A stretch of 13,098 bases of DNA from Sedimentisphaerales bacterium (lineage in GTDB: Bacteria; Planctomycetota; Phycisphaerae; Sedimentisphaerales; SM23-30). Shown piece after piece: positions 1 to 6,619 of this stretch (position 1 is the stretch's first letter; each line of letters opens with the position of its first letter). The notes below the pieces were generated by a model, which worked only from the letters and a program-made list of their open reading frames with translations, made no database searches and was not told the DNA's origin. The DNA lies in assembly GCA_030636065.1 (NCBI GenBank), contig DAOVXR010000017.1:1-13098 (forward strand), given 5' to 3'. The position numbers and the translations under genes are program-made.

Positions 1-1011
1 AGCCTGATCGCATGGATTGTGGCCCCGGTCTGGATAATCGCAGGCATTATCATATACAAAACTTATTCCAAATCCCATGCGGTCTCGACCGCCGATGAAA
101 TATTCGTACTCGAAGAAAAAAAACACCACGCTGAGGACATTACCGGTAAATACCCAATTATGGTGGCAGTGGCAAACCCCGACAACGCGGCCGGGCTGCT
201 CCAGAGCACCTACCGACTCTGCGGCGCCAAAAACGCGCATGTGGAACTCATACACATGGTACCCGTCCCCGACCAGGTCTCACTACGCGACGCCGAAAAA
301 TATACCCAGCCCGGCAAAGAAGCCCTGCTTATTGCTATGCAATATCTATCGAAGCGATTTCCCATAAGCACGACCCTGAGGTACTGTCGTAATACCGGCC
401 GCGGCATCGTATCCGCTATACGCGAAAAGAAAATAAAAATGCTCGTACTCGGCTGGCACGGCCGACCTTCGACATCCATCTTTAACATCGGAGCCACAAT
501 AGACCCTATCATAGAACAGGCTCCCTGTAATATTGTCGTCTTCAAAGACTGTGGTCAAAACCAGACCTTTAAGAATATACTTGTCCCACTGGCCGGCGGG
601 CCTAACGGCGCCCTGGCACTGGAAATCGCCGCGATACTAAATGATAATCAGTCGGAAAAAGCAGGGAAGACAGGAAAAGATGGGAAAGGTGGAAAAATCA
701 CCGTGTTGACAGTTGATACCGGCAAAGGCATCTTCAATTTAGATAAATTCATTAACGATCAGGCCGACCGCCTGAACCTCGATCGTAACCGGTTCAATGC
801 AAAAATCCTGAAAGCAAAAGACCCTGCCTCGGCCATCCTGAAGGAAACTCAGGACTATGATCTAATCGTAATGGGAACAACACAAAAACCTTTTATTCTG
901 CAATTCGCAACAGAGTCGATTCCAGAAGAAATCGCCCGCAGATGCGGTAAACCAACAGTAATCGTAAAATCAGATGTAGGAGTCAGGTCCTGGATCAAGC
1001 GCTGGATTTAA
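1..1011 (+). CDS. APC-family permease C-terminus with two UspA domains (5' end outside window)
   Basis: The frame is open from base 1, so the gene starts upstream; the GTG at 19 is internal. The first ~24 residues (SLIAWIVAPVWIIAGIIIYK) are a final transmembrane helix. Two universal stress protein (UspA) domains follow, at about residues 50-180 and 190-325. The first has a GxxG-x9-G nucleotide-binding-like motif (LGWHG...NIGA). The second keeps the fold signature (ILVPLAGG, DLIVMGT, KPTVIV) but lacks a clear GxxG-x9-G[ST] motif. An APC amino-acid or cation/amino-acid permease fused to tandem Usp domains is a known architecture in which the Usp part is a cytoplasmic regulatory region. A Lys/Gly-rich insert (SEKAGKTGKDGKGGK, about residues 218-232) lies inside the second domain. 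The permease assignment rests on one helix plus family knowledge; the Usp domains are much surer. Stop is TAA at 1009-1011. Confidence 0.8.
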   Translation, partial: SLIAWIVAPVWIIAGIIIYKTYSKSHAVSTADEIFVLEEKKHHAEDITGKYPIMVAVANPDNAAGLLQSTYRLCGAKNAHVELIHMVPVPDQVSLRDAEKYTQPGKEALLIAMQYLSKRFPISTTLRYCRNTGRGIVSAIREKKIKMLVLGWHGRPSTSIFNIGATIDPIIEQAPCNIVVFKDCGQNQTFKNILVPLAGGPNGALALEIAAILNDNQSEKAGKTGKDGKGGKITVLTVDTGKGIFNLDKFINDQADRLNLDRNRFNAKILKAKDPASAILKETQDYDLIVMGTTQKPFILQFATESIPEEIARRCGKPTVIVKSDVGVRSWIKRWI

Positions 1012-1124
1012 TAAAGATTAGCCATCAGGCTGTAACGAATTGTGCGGAGTCTCGGGAAGGGTGTTATGTCAGCCACACTGCCAGGGAGCCGAAAAAGGGA
1101 CTTGACTTCTTCACTAAGGCGGCT

Positions 1125-1141
1125 TACTGTCTATGACAGTA
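1125..1141. promoter_or_regulatory. Perfect 7-bp inverted repeat upstream of FN3 gene
   Basis: TACTGTC and GACAGTA are separated by TAT, forming a perfect 7-bp inverted repeat about 150 bp before the FN3 start. A TTGACT hexamer at 1102-1107 lies 17 bp before TACTGT (1125-1130), so the repeat could overlap a weak promoter -10 (only 3/6 to consensus). It could be an operator or a small RNA hairpin. No regulator gene is nearby. Weak evidence. Confidence 0.25.
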
Positions 1142-1183
1142 TCGTTTGGATTCAATTGTAAATTCCTGGCAACAAGCAAAAAA

Positions 1184-1239
1184 GACGCCAGCGTCAAAAG
1201 TACTTTGCCCCCTCGATTGTGGAGCGTTGGCGTTGTTTT
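1184..1239 (+). promoter_or_regulatory. Leader hairpin with T-run before FN3 gene (possible attenuator)
   Basis: GACGCCAGCG (1184-1193) can pair with CGTTGGCGTT (1225-1234) as a 10-bp stem including two G-U pairs, followed directly by GTTTTT. The left arm alone also forms a self-complementary GACGC-CA-GCGTC. Two mutually exclusive structures, one of them terminator-like, about 50 bp before the FN3 start would suit an attenuator. The 31-nt loop and short T-run make this weak. Confidence 0.25.
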
Positions 1240-1287
1240 TGCGGCGTTTCTCGGACTTTTGGCGGTTACATCAAAGAAGGATAATAA

Positions 1288-1896
1288 ATGCCGAGATTTC
1301 CCAAAAAAGAGGCTGAAGTTCAGCCGCTTGCTATGAGCATAGTTCTCGGGCTATGGAATAACCAGCCCGTATATCCCAATCCGCCCGTTGACGTTTTTAC
1401 GCTGTTTGGCAAAATGAATCTTTATATAAACGCTAAAAACAGTACTATCGCAGCCCAGGCAGCAGCCGAGGCGGCCACTACGGCCAAAGATGAAAAACTC
1501 GCCGATCTAATCGATGCGATGAAGCCCGACCTTCGCTATGCCGAAAATGTCACCAAATTCAACGATGACAAACTAAAGCTCATCGGCTGGGCAGGCAAAA
1601 AGGCCAAAACCCCGTTAGCCGTCCCCGGTCAGGCGCGGCTTCTGGAAGCTCCCAAACAAGGGGCGGGTTGGCTCTTTCTCGACTGGAAAGCACCCGCCGA
1701 CGGCGGAAAACCCAAAGCCTACAAAGTCCAGCGCCGCAATCGTTCCGCCGGTAGCTGGAAGACAGTCGCAACAGCAATACTCTCTGAAATCACACTCGTT
1801 GACCAGCCGGAAAAAACAGAACTCGAATATCGGGTTGTAGCGCTAAATAAAGCTGGCGAGGGTGAGCCGAGTAATACGGTGATGGTGGTTTTATAA
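1288..1896 (+). CDS. Small helical-domain plus fibronectin type III protein, copy 1
   Basis: 202 residues with no signal peptide or membrane segment. Residues 1-105 form a helical, Ala-rich region (AAQAAAEAATTAKDE at ~55-69), ending in a conserved LRYAEN...DDKLKLIGWAGKK block. Residues ~110-202 are one fibronectin type III domain (PGQARLLEAPKQGAGWLFLDWKAP, AYKVQRR, LEYRVVALNKAGEGEPSNTV). The start is supported by GAAGGA at about 1275-1280 and by gap-free alignment with the paralogue at 7485-8093 (127/202 identical by hand count). Relative to that copy, the N-terminal ~50 residues diverge most, while the linker and FN3 parts are well kept. The role is unknown; FN3 domains generally bind proteins or carbohydrates. 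I recall similar proteins in planctomycetes and some deltaproteobacteria, but this needs a search. Confidence 0.85.
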   Translation: MPRFPKKEAEVQPLAMSIVLGLWNNQPVYPNPPVDVFTLFGKMNLYINAKNSTIAAQAAAEAATTAKDEKLADLIDAMKPDLRYAENVTKFNDDKLKLIGWAGKKAKTPLAVPGQARLLEAPKQGAGWLFLDWKAPADGGKPKAYKVQRRNRSAGSWKTVATAILSEITLVDQPEKTELEYRVVALNKAGEGEPSNTVMVVL

Positions 1897-1898
1897 TA

Positions 1899-1928
1899 AT
1901 CCGCAGATGACGCAGATTAACGCAGATT
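1899..1928. repeat. Left 30-bp inverted-repeat arm
   Basis: This arm begins with ATCCGCAGAT and contains three direct CGCAGAT words at ~10-bp spacing. It matches the reverse complement of 2282-2311 at 25 of 30 positions (mismatches at arm positions 11, 12, 16, 21, 22). It starts 3 bp after the FN3 stop codon. Intergenic CGCAGAT-type words recur in several environmental bacterial genomes, so it may belong to a dispersed repeat family. Confidence 0.7.
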
Positions 1929-1992
1929 TAAGAAAAAGAGGCTCTCATCCGAAAAAGTTGGCAATTTCATCAAGGTTTTGCATACAAAACCT

Positions 1993-2214
1993 TGGAGTTT
2001 AACGCTTTATGGCCTCCGGCATGTATGGTACAACACCCCTGCCGTCATAGGGGATAGGGCAACGCAGGAGTGCGACCCGAGCACTGTGGCGGTGCCTGCT
2101 TTTTCCTCTACCCGCGTTGCGGGCGGCATGGGGTTGGTGTCTTCTTTGATGCCAACCCTTTATGATTATGCCGGTTGCTGCAATGCGATAAACTCCAGTC
2201 CGCAAGGCGGACTG
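1993..2214 (+). ncRNA. Candidate multi-branched structured RNA or DNA fold
   Basis: Nested pairings can be drawn by hand. Closing stem 1993-2005 with 2185-2197 has 12 of 13 pairs (TGGAGTTTAACGC with GCGATAAACTCCA). Inside it, CCGGCAT 2016-2022 pairs with ATGCCGG 2168-2174. Within these lie local hairpins at 2036-2053 (CCCCT/AGGGG), 2069-2085 (AGTGC/GCACT) or alternatively 2081-2095, 2111-2123 (CCCGC/GCGGG) and 2131-2158 (11 bp with two G-U). A 3' hairpin at 2196-2214 competes slightly with the closing stem. The arrangement is a multi-helix junction. I do not recognise an Rfam family, tRNA, 6S, RNase P or group II intron domain V. Transcription and direction are unproven; + is assumed. Confidence 0.3.
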
Positions 2215-2281
2215 CTCTTGGTTTTCTATCAACTTTATTGGAGTTGAACCGAAAAAGAAATATTTGAGTTTTAACAATTTT

Positions 2282-2311
2282 AATCTGCGAGAATCGGCGC
2301 AATCTGCGGAT
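2282..2311. repeat. Right 30-bp inverted-repeat arm
   Basis: Reverse-complement partner of 1899-1928 (25 of 30 matches), ending in AATCTGCGGAT. It lies 8 bp before the 21-bp tandem array, so the two repeat structures are adjacent but distinct. Confidence 0.7.
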
Positions 2312-2319
2312 AAAACGAT

Positions 2320-2613
2320 TTACATCACGGCATTGCAAAGTTACAAAGCGATAGTGTCGCCTTACATCATCGTATTGCGGCTTTACATCGTGGCATTGCG
2401 AGCTTACAATGTGGCTTCGTAAGGTTACATCGTGATATTGCATGCTTACATTGAGGCTTCGTAAGGTTACATCAAGCCATTGCGGGCTTACATCATCATA
2501 TTGTGGCTTTACATCGTGGCATTGTTAGCTTACAACACGACATTGTAAGGTTACATCAAGGCATTGCAGGCTTACAACGTGGCATTGTAAGGTTACATTG
2601 AGGCGTTGTAAAC
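2320..2613. repeat. Fourteen tandem copies of a 21-bp repeat
   Basis: Fourteen contiguous units of exactly 21 bp, without indels, start at 2320, 2341, 2362 and so on, with the last at 2593. All begin TTACA. The rough consensus is TTACATC, then five variable bases centred on GGC, then ATTGYRRGC. Several units contain TTACAA...TTGTAA and so form small hairpins. There is higher-order structure: units 3-4 closely match units 9-10, and units 5, 7, 11 and 13 share the ending GTAAGG. The period equals seven codons. In + frame from 2320 it reads as Leu-(His/Gln)-x-x-(Ile)-(Ala/Val)-x heptads, but TGA interrupts units 7 and 14 and a stop sits at 2311, so it is not an intact gene. There are no spacers, so it is not CRISPR. 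Confidence 0.95.
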
Positions 2614-2710
2614 GGGCCAAAAGGACTGTAAGTTGCTTGCTTCAAGGAGGTTACGCGAAAATGGAGAAAAAAGGGCATGGGTTGGCCGCCGAGAACCGAG
2701 GGCAGGGTTT

Positions 2711-2739
2711 TTGACAAGATAAAGAGGGGGAAAAATGAT
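2711..2739 (+). promoter_or_regulatory. Candidate sigma-70-type promoter for the radical SAM/ABC operon
   Basis: TTGACA (2711-2716), a perfect -35 match, is followed after 17 bp by AATGAT (2734-2739), a 4/6 match to the -10 consensus. It lies about 100 bp before the radical SAM start, between the repeat array and the operon. If transcription starts near 2746 the leader would be ~90 nt. The 24-codon ORF starting at 2735 would then not be translated from this promoter. Confidence 0.4.
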
Positions 2740-2809
2740 TTGTGTTTCACGTTATTCGTATGTACAAATAGGCTTTATGCTTTATGCGGGTTTTTACATG
2801 AAATCTTGA
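2735..2809 (+). CDS. Possible 24-residue peptide ORF before the radical SAM gene
   Basis: ATG at 2735 is preceded by a purine-rich GAGGGGG (2724-2730) that could serve as ribosome binding site; the frame ends at TGA 2807-2809. The peptide starts MICVSRYSYVQIG and is Tyr-rich (four Tyr, one Cys, three Ser). Its position 28 bp before a radical SAM/SPASM-like gene invites the idea of a peptide substrate. An ORF this short is expected by chance, it has no leader/core look with a Gly-Gly site, and its start overlaps the -10 of the best promoter candidate. Low confidence. Confidence 0.15.
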   Translation: MICVSRYSYVQIGFMLYAGFYMKS

Positions 2810-2837
2810 CGGTTGATGAAATTAAGGAGATAAAATC

Positions 2838-4010
2838 ATGAGTTCGACAGTAGGATTTGGTGCCGTGACGCAAACTGCTTGCAATCCCAGCCTTCGCGCC
2901 ACGGAAACCTATGTTATGAAGGGTTCAAGTGAGAAAAAGTCGCTTGATACCTATCATTTGATTCTGGCATCCTCATTTGCCTGCAATCTGCGGTGTAATC
3001 ACTGCTATCTGCCTGATCATAAGATGGCCGGGCTGTCAAAAGAGGATGTGTTGGGGCTTGTGGATGAATGGTCAGAGATTGTGATGGCCGAACGCGGGCC
3101 GATGGGCGGGATTTTCCATCTCAAAGGCGGCGAACCATTGGCTCTGCCCTATCTCAACGATGTGCTCGACCGACTGGAAGAATTGAAGACCATGCGTTTT
3201 ATGATGACCACTAATGGCACCCTTGGCGACGAGGATGTGATTCAGCGGCTGGGGCGGCTCAATGTCGCACTGGATGGCGGCGCACAAATTATTGTTTCTA
3301 TTGACGGCAGTAATGACGAGATCAATGCCCAGTTGCGCGGGTCGGGTAACTTTGCAAAATCGGTAGATTTTGTCCGTAAACTTCGTGAAGCGGGGATTAC
3401 CGTATTCCTGAACAATGTTATTCACCGGGGTAATATGGGAGATATTGAAGCCTTTGTTAATCTGGCTGTTGAGCTTGATGTTCAGCAGATTAATTTCCTT
3501 TCGTTTGTACCCAAAGGCCAGGGCGAAGAAATGCGTTTTGGTCGTCCGGATTCACGGATAGTATTTCAGGAAATAGATTCTATCTGGAAACGAGGCGATG
3601 AGCATGTCAGGAACCTGCTGGCTGGTTCGCTTAGCGATATCCTGCACGCCGAGTCCTGTGGAACCTGCACCTCCGGCGAATGTGTTGGCGGTTATCGCGG
3701 CCTGCTATATATCGTCCCGGACGGCACGGCCTTTTCCTGTCCAAACCTGAACTTTAAGGGCCTGGAAGCGGGCAATATGCACAAAGATAAACTCGCGAAT
3801 ATCCATAACGCCCTGCACGAAAAGGTATATTCCAAAGTAGCCACAGCCAAAGGCGATAATATAGACCGGTATAAATGCAAAGGTGAGAAATATCTACCCG
3901 GCGCAAGCGATGATGTAAATGAGACATTTACCAATGCTCAGAATTCACAAGTTGTTGTACCTCATAATAGTAATGATGATACATCGTATTGCTTTAGCAG
4001 GAACTTTTAA
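2838..4010 (+). CDS. Radical SAM enzyme with SPASM/Twitch-like C-terminal domain
   Basis: 390 residues. The 4Fe-4S/SAM cluster motif CxxxCxxC is C49, C53, C56 (CNLRCNHC), in a typical setting (SFACNLRCNHCYLPD). GGEP at 97-100 is the SAM-binding glycine motif, and MMTTNG (122-127) and SIDG (154-157) mark further barrel strands. A second cysteine set, C274, C277, C282 and C301, sits in CGTCTSGEC-VGGYRG-(I)xPDG-SCPN, followed by GNM...DKLANI, matching SPASM/Twitch auxiliary-cluster regions. The usual final CxxCxxxC of a full SPASM domain is missing; only C347 and C385 follow, in a polar ~45-residue tail. Such enzymes modify peptides or small molecules anaerobically; the substrate here is unknown. 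AAGGAG at 2824-2829 supports the start. Met27 (2916) is a less likely alternative. First gene of the ABC operon. Confidence 0.9.
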   Translation: MSSTVGFGAVTQTACNPSLRATETYVMKGSSEKKSLDTYHLILASSFACNLRCNHCYLPDHKMAGLSKEDVLGLVDEWSEIVMAERGPMGGIFHLKGGEPLALPYLNDVLDRLEELKTMRFMMTTNGTLGDEDVIQRLGRLNVALDGGAQIIVSIDGSNDEINAQLRGSGNFAKSVDFVRKLREAGITVFLNNVIHRGNMGDIEAFVNLAVELDVQQINFLSFVPKGQGEEMRFGRPDSRIVFQEIDSIWKRGDEHVRNLLAGSLSDILHAESCGTCTSGECVGGYRGLLYIVPDGTAFSCPNLNFKGLEAGNMHKDKLANIHNALHEKVYSKVATAKGDNIDRYKCKGEKYLPGASDDVNETFTNAQNSQVVVPHNSNDDTSYCFSRNF

Positions 4011-4031
4011 CATAAACCGGAGGTCTTCAAT

Positions 4032-4697
4032 ATGCTAGAAACTATTAAACATATAGCAAAAAAATATTGGGGCATTGGGAGAGCTATCCGACTTTTAATT
4101 CTTCTTGTTATTGTTATCTTTGCAATATCAATTAGCGCGGGTGAGTTGGATGGGATATCGATCGACATGGCTAGGCTATGGCTAATTGTGTCCCTTATGA
4201 TTACACTTATTTATTCTTCGTCTATATACATCTCCCAACAAACCCAAGGCACCATATTTATGAGGGCTATACAATGTGTGGTATCGGCATTTCCACTCGC
4301 GTTAGCGATTATCATCTTCCAGCAGGATATGAGCGTATTTTTGGCTAGCATTCTTGTTGGGCCTGTTATGGTATCTGTTCTCTTTGTGTATGACTGGCTG
4401 GGATACAGAGAGCATAAACGTAATCTGGGGGAAACCAATAGCGAAACAAGAAAAGCCAGAAGCATTATCCTGAGGCTTAATATTCCTATTTTGGTAGGTG
4501 TTGTTGTTGTTACACTTATACATGCGTTCACCCACGGTGAGATTGTTTCTAATGCTATAGCTTTGTTAGCTAATTATTCTACAAGCCCAAATGCAGAAGA
4601 AGTTGTAGGCGATCTTGGCAATAACTTTGTCGCTGGGGCAACAGCAATGCAAGTCGTAGTGGGTAATTTAGCGCTTGAATGTTTCTTAATAGATTAG
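4032..4697 (+). CDS. Unrecognised multi-spanning membrane protein
   Basis: 221 residues. Hydrophobic segments at about 19-37, 48-66, 79-97, 101-120 and 149-166 suggest five membrane helices, with a possible sixth, weaker one at 197-220. A charged loop (YREHKRNLGETNSETRKARS, 125-144) separates helices four and five. After the fifth helix comes a distinctive region, HAFTHGEIVSNAIALLANYS, then GDLGNNFVAGATAMQVVVGN. GGAGG at 4020-4024 is a good ribosome binding site. The gene lies 21 bp after the radical SAM gene and 10 bp before the binding lipoprotein, so it is surely co-transcribed. I do not recognise the family. It lacks the EAA loop of an ABC permease. It could be an accessory membrane subunit, a second transporter, or a membrane partner of the radical SAM enzyme. 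AT-richer and hydrophobic compared with its neighbours. Confidence 0.8.
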   Translation: MLETIKHIAKKYWGIGRAIRLLILLVIVIFAISISAGELDGISIDMARLWLIVSLMITLIYSSSIYISQQTQGTIFMRAIQCVVSAFPLALAIIIFQQDMSVFLASILVGPVMVSVLFVYDWLGYREHKRNLGETNSETRKARSIILRLNIPILVGVVVVTLIHAFTHGEIVSNAIALLANYSTSPNAEEVVGDLGNNFVAGATAMQVVVGNLALECFLID

Positions 4698-4707
4698 GAG
4701 AATAATT

Positions 4708-5718
4708 ATGTGTACAAAGGTTTTCAGAGTATCAGTTACTGCAGTCTTGTTTATCTCTTTATTTTCAGCAACTTTTATTACCGGATGTAAAAAGTCAAAT
4801 CAGAAAACGATCAAGACAAAGGTGTCGCTAGGCATTGCCACCTGGGCTGGTTTCGGAACTGGTATTGTCGGGATGGAGAAAGGGTTTTTTTCGACGATTG
4901 ATTTGGAGACCAAAACACTTGACGATGCCCGTGCGCGTCAGGCGGCGTTTGTCTCCGGTGATATCGATATTATGATCTCGTCGGTTGATCTCTTTGCACA
5001 GGAAGCCGCCAAGAAAATTCCCGGCAAGGCGTTTTTGATTACCGATGAATCGCAGGGCGGCGATGGGATCGTAGCCAAAGCCGGGATAAAGTCGGTTGCT
5101 GATTTACGAGGTAAGAAAGTGGCCTATGCGCATGGCGGGCCATCGGATTATCTGCTCTTTAAGGTTCTTGATGATGCCGGTGTGGCACTGAAAGAGGTAG
5201 ATCGTATAGCAGTCGATGACCCCAGCCGGGCAGGGGAAGTGTTCCTTAGTGGCGATGTGGATGCGGCGGTTACCTGGGAACCGTTCTTAACCAATACCGC
5301 CGAGTCCGGCAAGGGCCATGTTTTGATTACGACCAAAGACAAGCCGGAAATAATCGTCGATATTCTAATCGCTTCTGACAAGCTGGCAGGCGATGAGAAA
5401 TTGTTGCGGGAGTTTATGGATGGATGGCTCAAAACGGTGGAATATATCAAGGCGAATCCCGACGAAGCGGCGAAGATCATGGCCAAAGGTCTGAATCTGC
5501 CGGTCGAGGATGTTAAGGGAATGATGGCGGGGCTGAAATTCGCCGACAAGGATCGGAATAAGTATTTCTTTAGCTCCGTGAAGCCAGAGGATACCCGTGT
5601 GGCCGAGCTCTTTAATGAAGCAGGTCAATACTGGAAATCTGTTGATATTGTGAAAAAGCCCGTCAGTGGGGCTTCGCGTATCTCGGAAACGGCGTGCCAG
5701 TATTTCAACAAAAAATAG
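4708..5718 (+). CDS. ABC transporter substrate-binding lipoprotein, SsuA/NMT1/THI5-like
   Basis: 336 residues. A signal peptide ends in the lipobox-like FITGC with lipidated Cys27. The mature part is a type II periplasmic-binding fold of the NMT1/SsuA-like family: LGIATWAGFGTGIVGMEKGFF near the N-terminus, DIDIMISSVDLF, the SVADLRGKKVAYAHGGPSDYLL block (~128-149), VDAAVTWEPFL (~188-198), and a helical C-terminus with KANPDEAAKIMAKGL. Family members bind aliphatic sulfonates, taurine, nitrate, thiamine pyrimidines or related molecules; the exact ligand cannot be assigned. AGGAG (4696-4700) overlaps the stop of the preceding gene, implying translational coupling. It should deliver substrate to the permease and ATPase that follow. 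Confidence 0.9.
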   Translation: MCTKVFRVSVTAVLFISLFSATFITGCKKSNQKTIKTKVSLGIATWAGFGTGIVGMEKGFFSTIDLETKTLDDARARQAAFVSGDIDIMISSVDLFAQEAAKKIPGKAFLITDESQGGDGIVAKAGIKSVADLRGKKVAYAHGGPSDYLLFKVLDDAGVALKEVDRIAVDDPSRAGEVFLSGDVDAAVTWEPFLTNTAESGKGHVLITTKDKPEIIVDILIASDKLAGDEKLLREFMDGWLKTVEYIKANPDEAAKIMAKGLNLPVEDVKGMMAGLKFADKDRNKYFFSSVKPEDTRVAELFNEAGQYWKSVDIVKKPVSGASRISETACQYFNKK

Positions 5719-5732
5719 GCACCGGAGTTGCT

Positions 5733-6617
5733 ATGGATATTTCGCTACTGCCATCATTTATTGTCGCCGCAGCCATTTTGTTTACGGTTTGGCTGATTAT
5801 CTCTCGTAAGGGAATGCTCTTTGCCTTTTCCGCTTTCTCAAAGGGGCGATTGGAAACGTGGCAAAAGGCTTTGTTGCTGGTGTGCAGTTTCGCATTGTTC
5901 ATTGCCCTGTGGGATGTTCTGTCTCGGTTGGAGTCGGAGGGCATCAACAAGATTCCCAGTCCCGGCCAAACATTCGCAGCGGCTGGTCATCTGCTGGTTT
6001 CTGGCAAATTGTTGAGCGAAGCGGGTATAAGTTGTTTGCGAGTGTTAATCGGGTTTACGGCAGCTTCGATAGTTGGCGTTAGTATCGGTCTGGTGGCGGG
6101 TTCGTTTTTGCTGGCCAATCGACTGATCGTGCCGGTAACGAGCTTTTTGCGGTATATTCCTCCTACGGCGTTTATTTCTCTGCTTATCGTTTATTTCGGT
6201 ATCGGTGAAACCTATAAATACGCAGTGATTTTCTTCGGGGTTATCTTTTTCATTATCCAGATGGTGATCGACGCTGTTGAAGATTTAGATCAACGTTATA
6301 TGGAAATGGGCTTAACGAGCGGCTATAGCAACTGGCGTATATTTCGAGAAGTCGTCATGCCCGCTTCGTGGCCGCGTATTCTGGATATATTGCGTATCAA
6401 CCTTAGTGCCTCATGGACATTTTTAGTGGCGGCGGAACTTATCGGGGCACAAAAGGGACTAGGACATCTTATTGCGGTCAGTCAACGGTATTTGCGAATT
6501 GATGAACTCTATGTAGGGATTCTTGCATTTGGAGTTATCGGTATTGTGACAGATCAGGGGCTGGGGTGGTTTAGTCGCAAAGCTTTTCGATGGCATTATG
6601 TGAGTACAAAACTATAG
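5733..6617 (+). CDS. ABC transporter permease, SsuC/TauC-like
   Basis: 294 residues from ATG 5733, chosen over the in-frame ATG 5694 because GGAG (5724-5727) is correctly spaced and the longer start would overlap the binding-protein gene. Helices lie at ~7-24, 45-63 and from ~105 onward. IPSPGQTF (~74-81) is typical of the family. The conserved cytoplasmic EAA-type loop is MEMGLTSGYSNWRIFREVVMP (~189-209), the coupling site to the ATPase. LLIVYFGIGE and AELIGAQKGLGHLI also match SsuC/TauC/NrtB-type permeases. An extra N-terminal helix before the usual first segment is slightly unusual. It forms the membrane channel, probably as a homodimer. Confidence 0.9.
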   Translation: MDISLLPSFIVAAAILFTVWLIISRKGMLFAFSAFSKGRLETWQKALLLVCSFALFIALWDVLSRLESEGINKIPSPGQTFAAAGHLLVSGKLLSEAGISCLRVLIGFTAASIVGVSIGLVAGSFLLANRLIVPVTSFLRYIPPTAFISLLIVYFGIGETYKYAVIFFGVIFFIIQMVIDAVEDLDQRYMEMGLTSGYSNWRIFREVVMPASWPRILDILRINLSASWTFLVAAELIGAQKGLGHLIAVSQRYLRIDELYVGILAFGVIGIVTDQGLGWFSRKAFRWHYVSTKL

Positions 6618-6619
6618 AT

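Larger units (their letters stand above)
1899..2311. mobile_element. MITE-like non-coding element with inverted-repeat ends
   Basis: A 413-bp segment is bounded by imperfect 30-bp inverted repeats (1899-1928 and 2282-2311). No credible gene lies inside: the 1978-2247 + frame and the - strand frames resemble no protein family. The interior is dense in hairpins: CAAGGTTTTG/CAAAACCTTG (1971-1980/1985-1994), CAGTCCGC/GCGGACTG (2196-2203/2207-2214) and GGGTTGGTGTC/GATGCCAACCC (2131-2141/2148-2158). This suits a transposase-less miniature element or REP-like unit mobilised in trans. No target-site duplication is evident. It could instead be a structured RNA gene that happens to lie between repeats. 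Confidence 0.45.

Noticed and set aside
1133..1336. 67-codon + strand ORF with a hydrophobic stretch
   Set aside because: It overlaps the FN3 start in another frame, has no well-placed ribosome binding site, and its end is out-of-frame FN3 coding sequence; the FN3 start is confirmed by its paralogue.
1978..2247. 89-codon + strand ORF
   Set aside because: It lies wholly within the hairpin-rich element, has no ribosome binding site and shows no family-like sequence.
1899..2311. Group II intron or IS element with its own transposase
   Set aside because: No reverse transcriptase, no transposase and no domain V-like hairpin are present; only the ends and folds remain.
2108..2443. 111-codon - strand ORF reading through part of the 21-bp array
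   Set aside because: The 7-residue periodicity only reflects the 21-bp DNA period; the rest is antisense to the structured element, and it begins inside the array with no plausible start signal.
2320..2613. CRISPR array
   Set aside because: Units are contiguous with no spacers, vary in sequence, and no cas gene is present in the window.
2314..2613. Coding gene with TGA read as an amino acid (heptad-repeat protein)
   Set aside because: TGA ends other genes here, there is no start codon or ribosome binding site after the stop at 2311, and no insertion element for recoding is visible.
2806..2836. TTGACG...TAAAAT as a promoter directly before the radical SAM gene
   Set aside because: The spacing is 19 bp and the -10 would abut the start codon, leaving no room for the AAGGAG ribosome binding site in the transcript.
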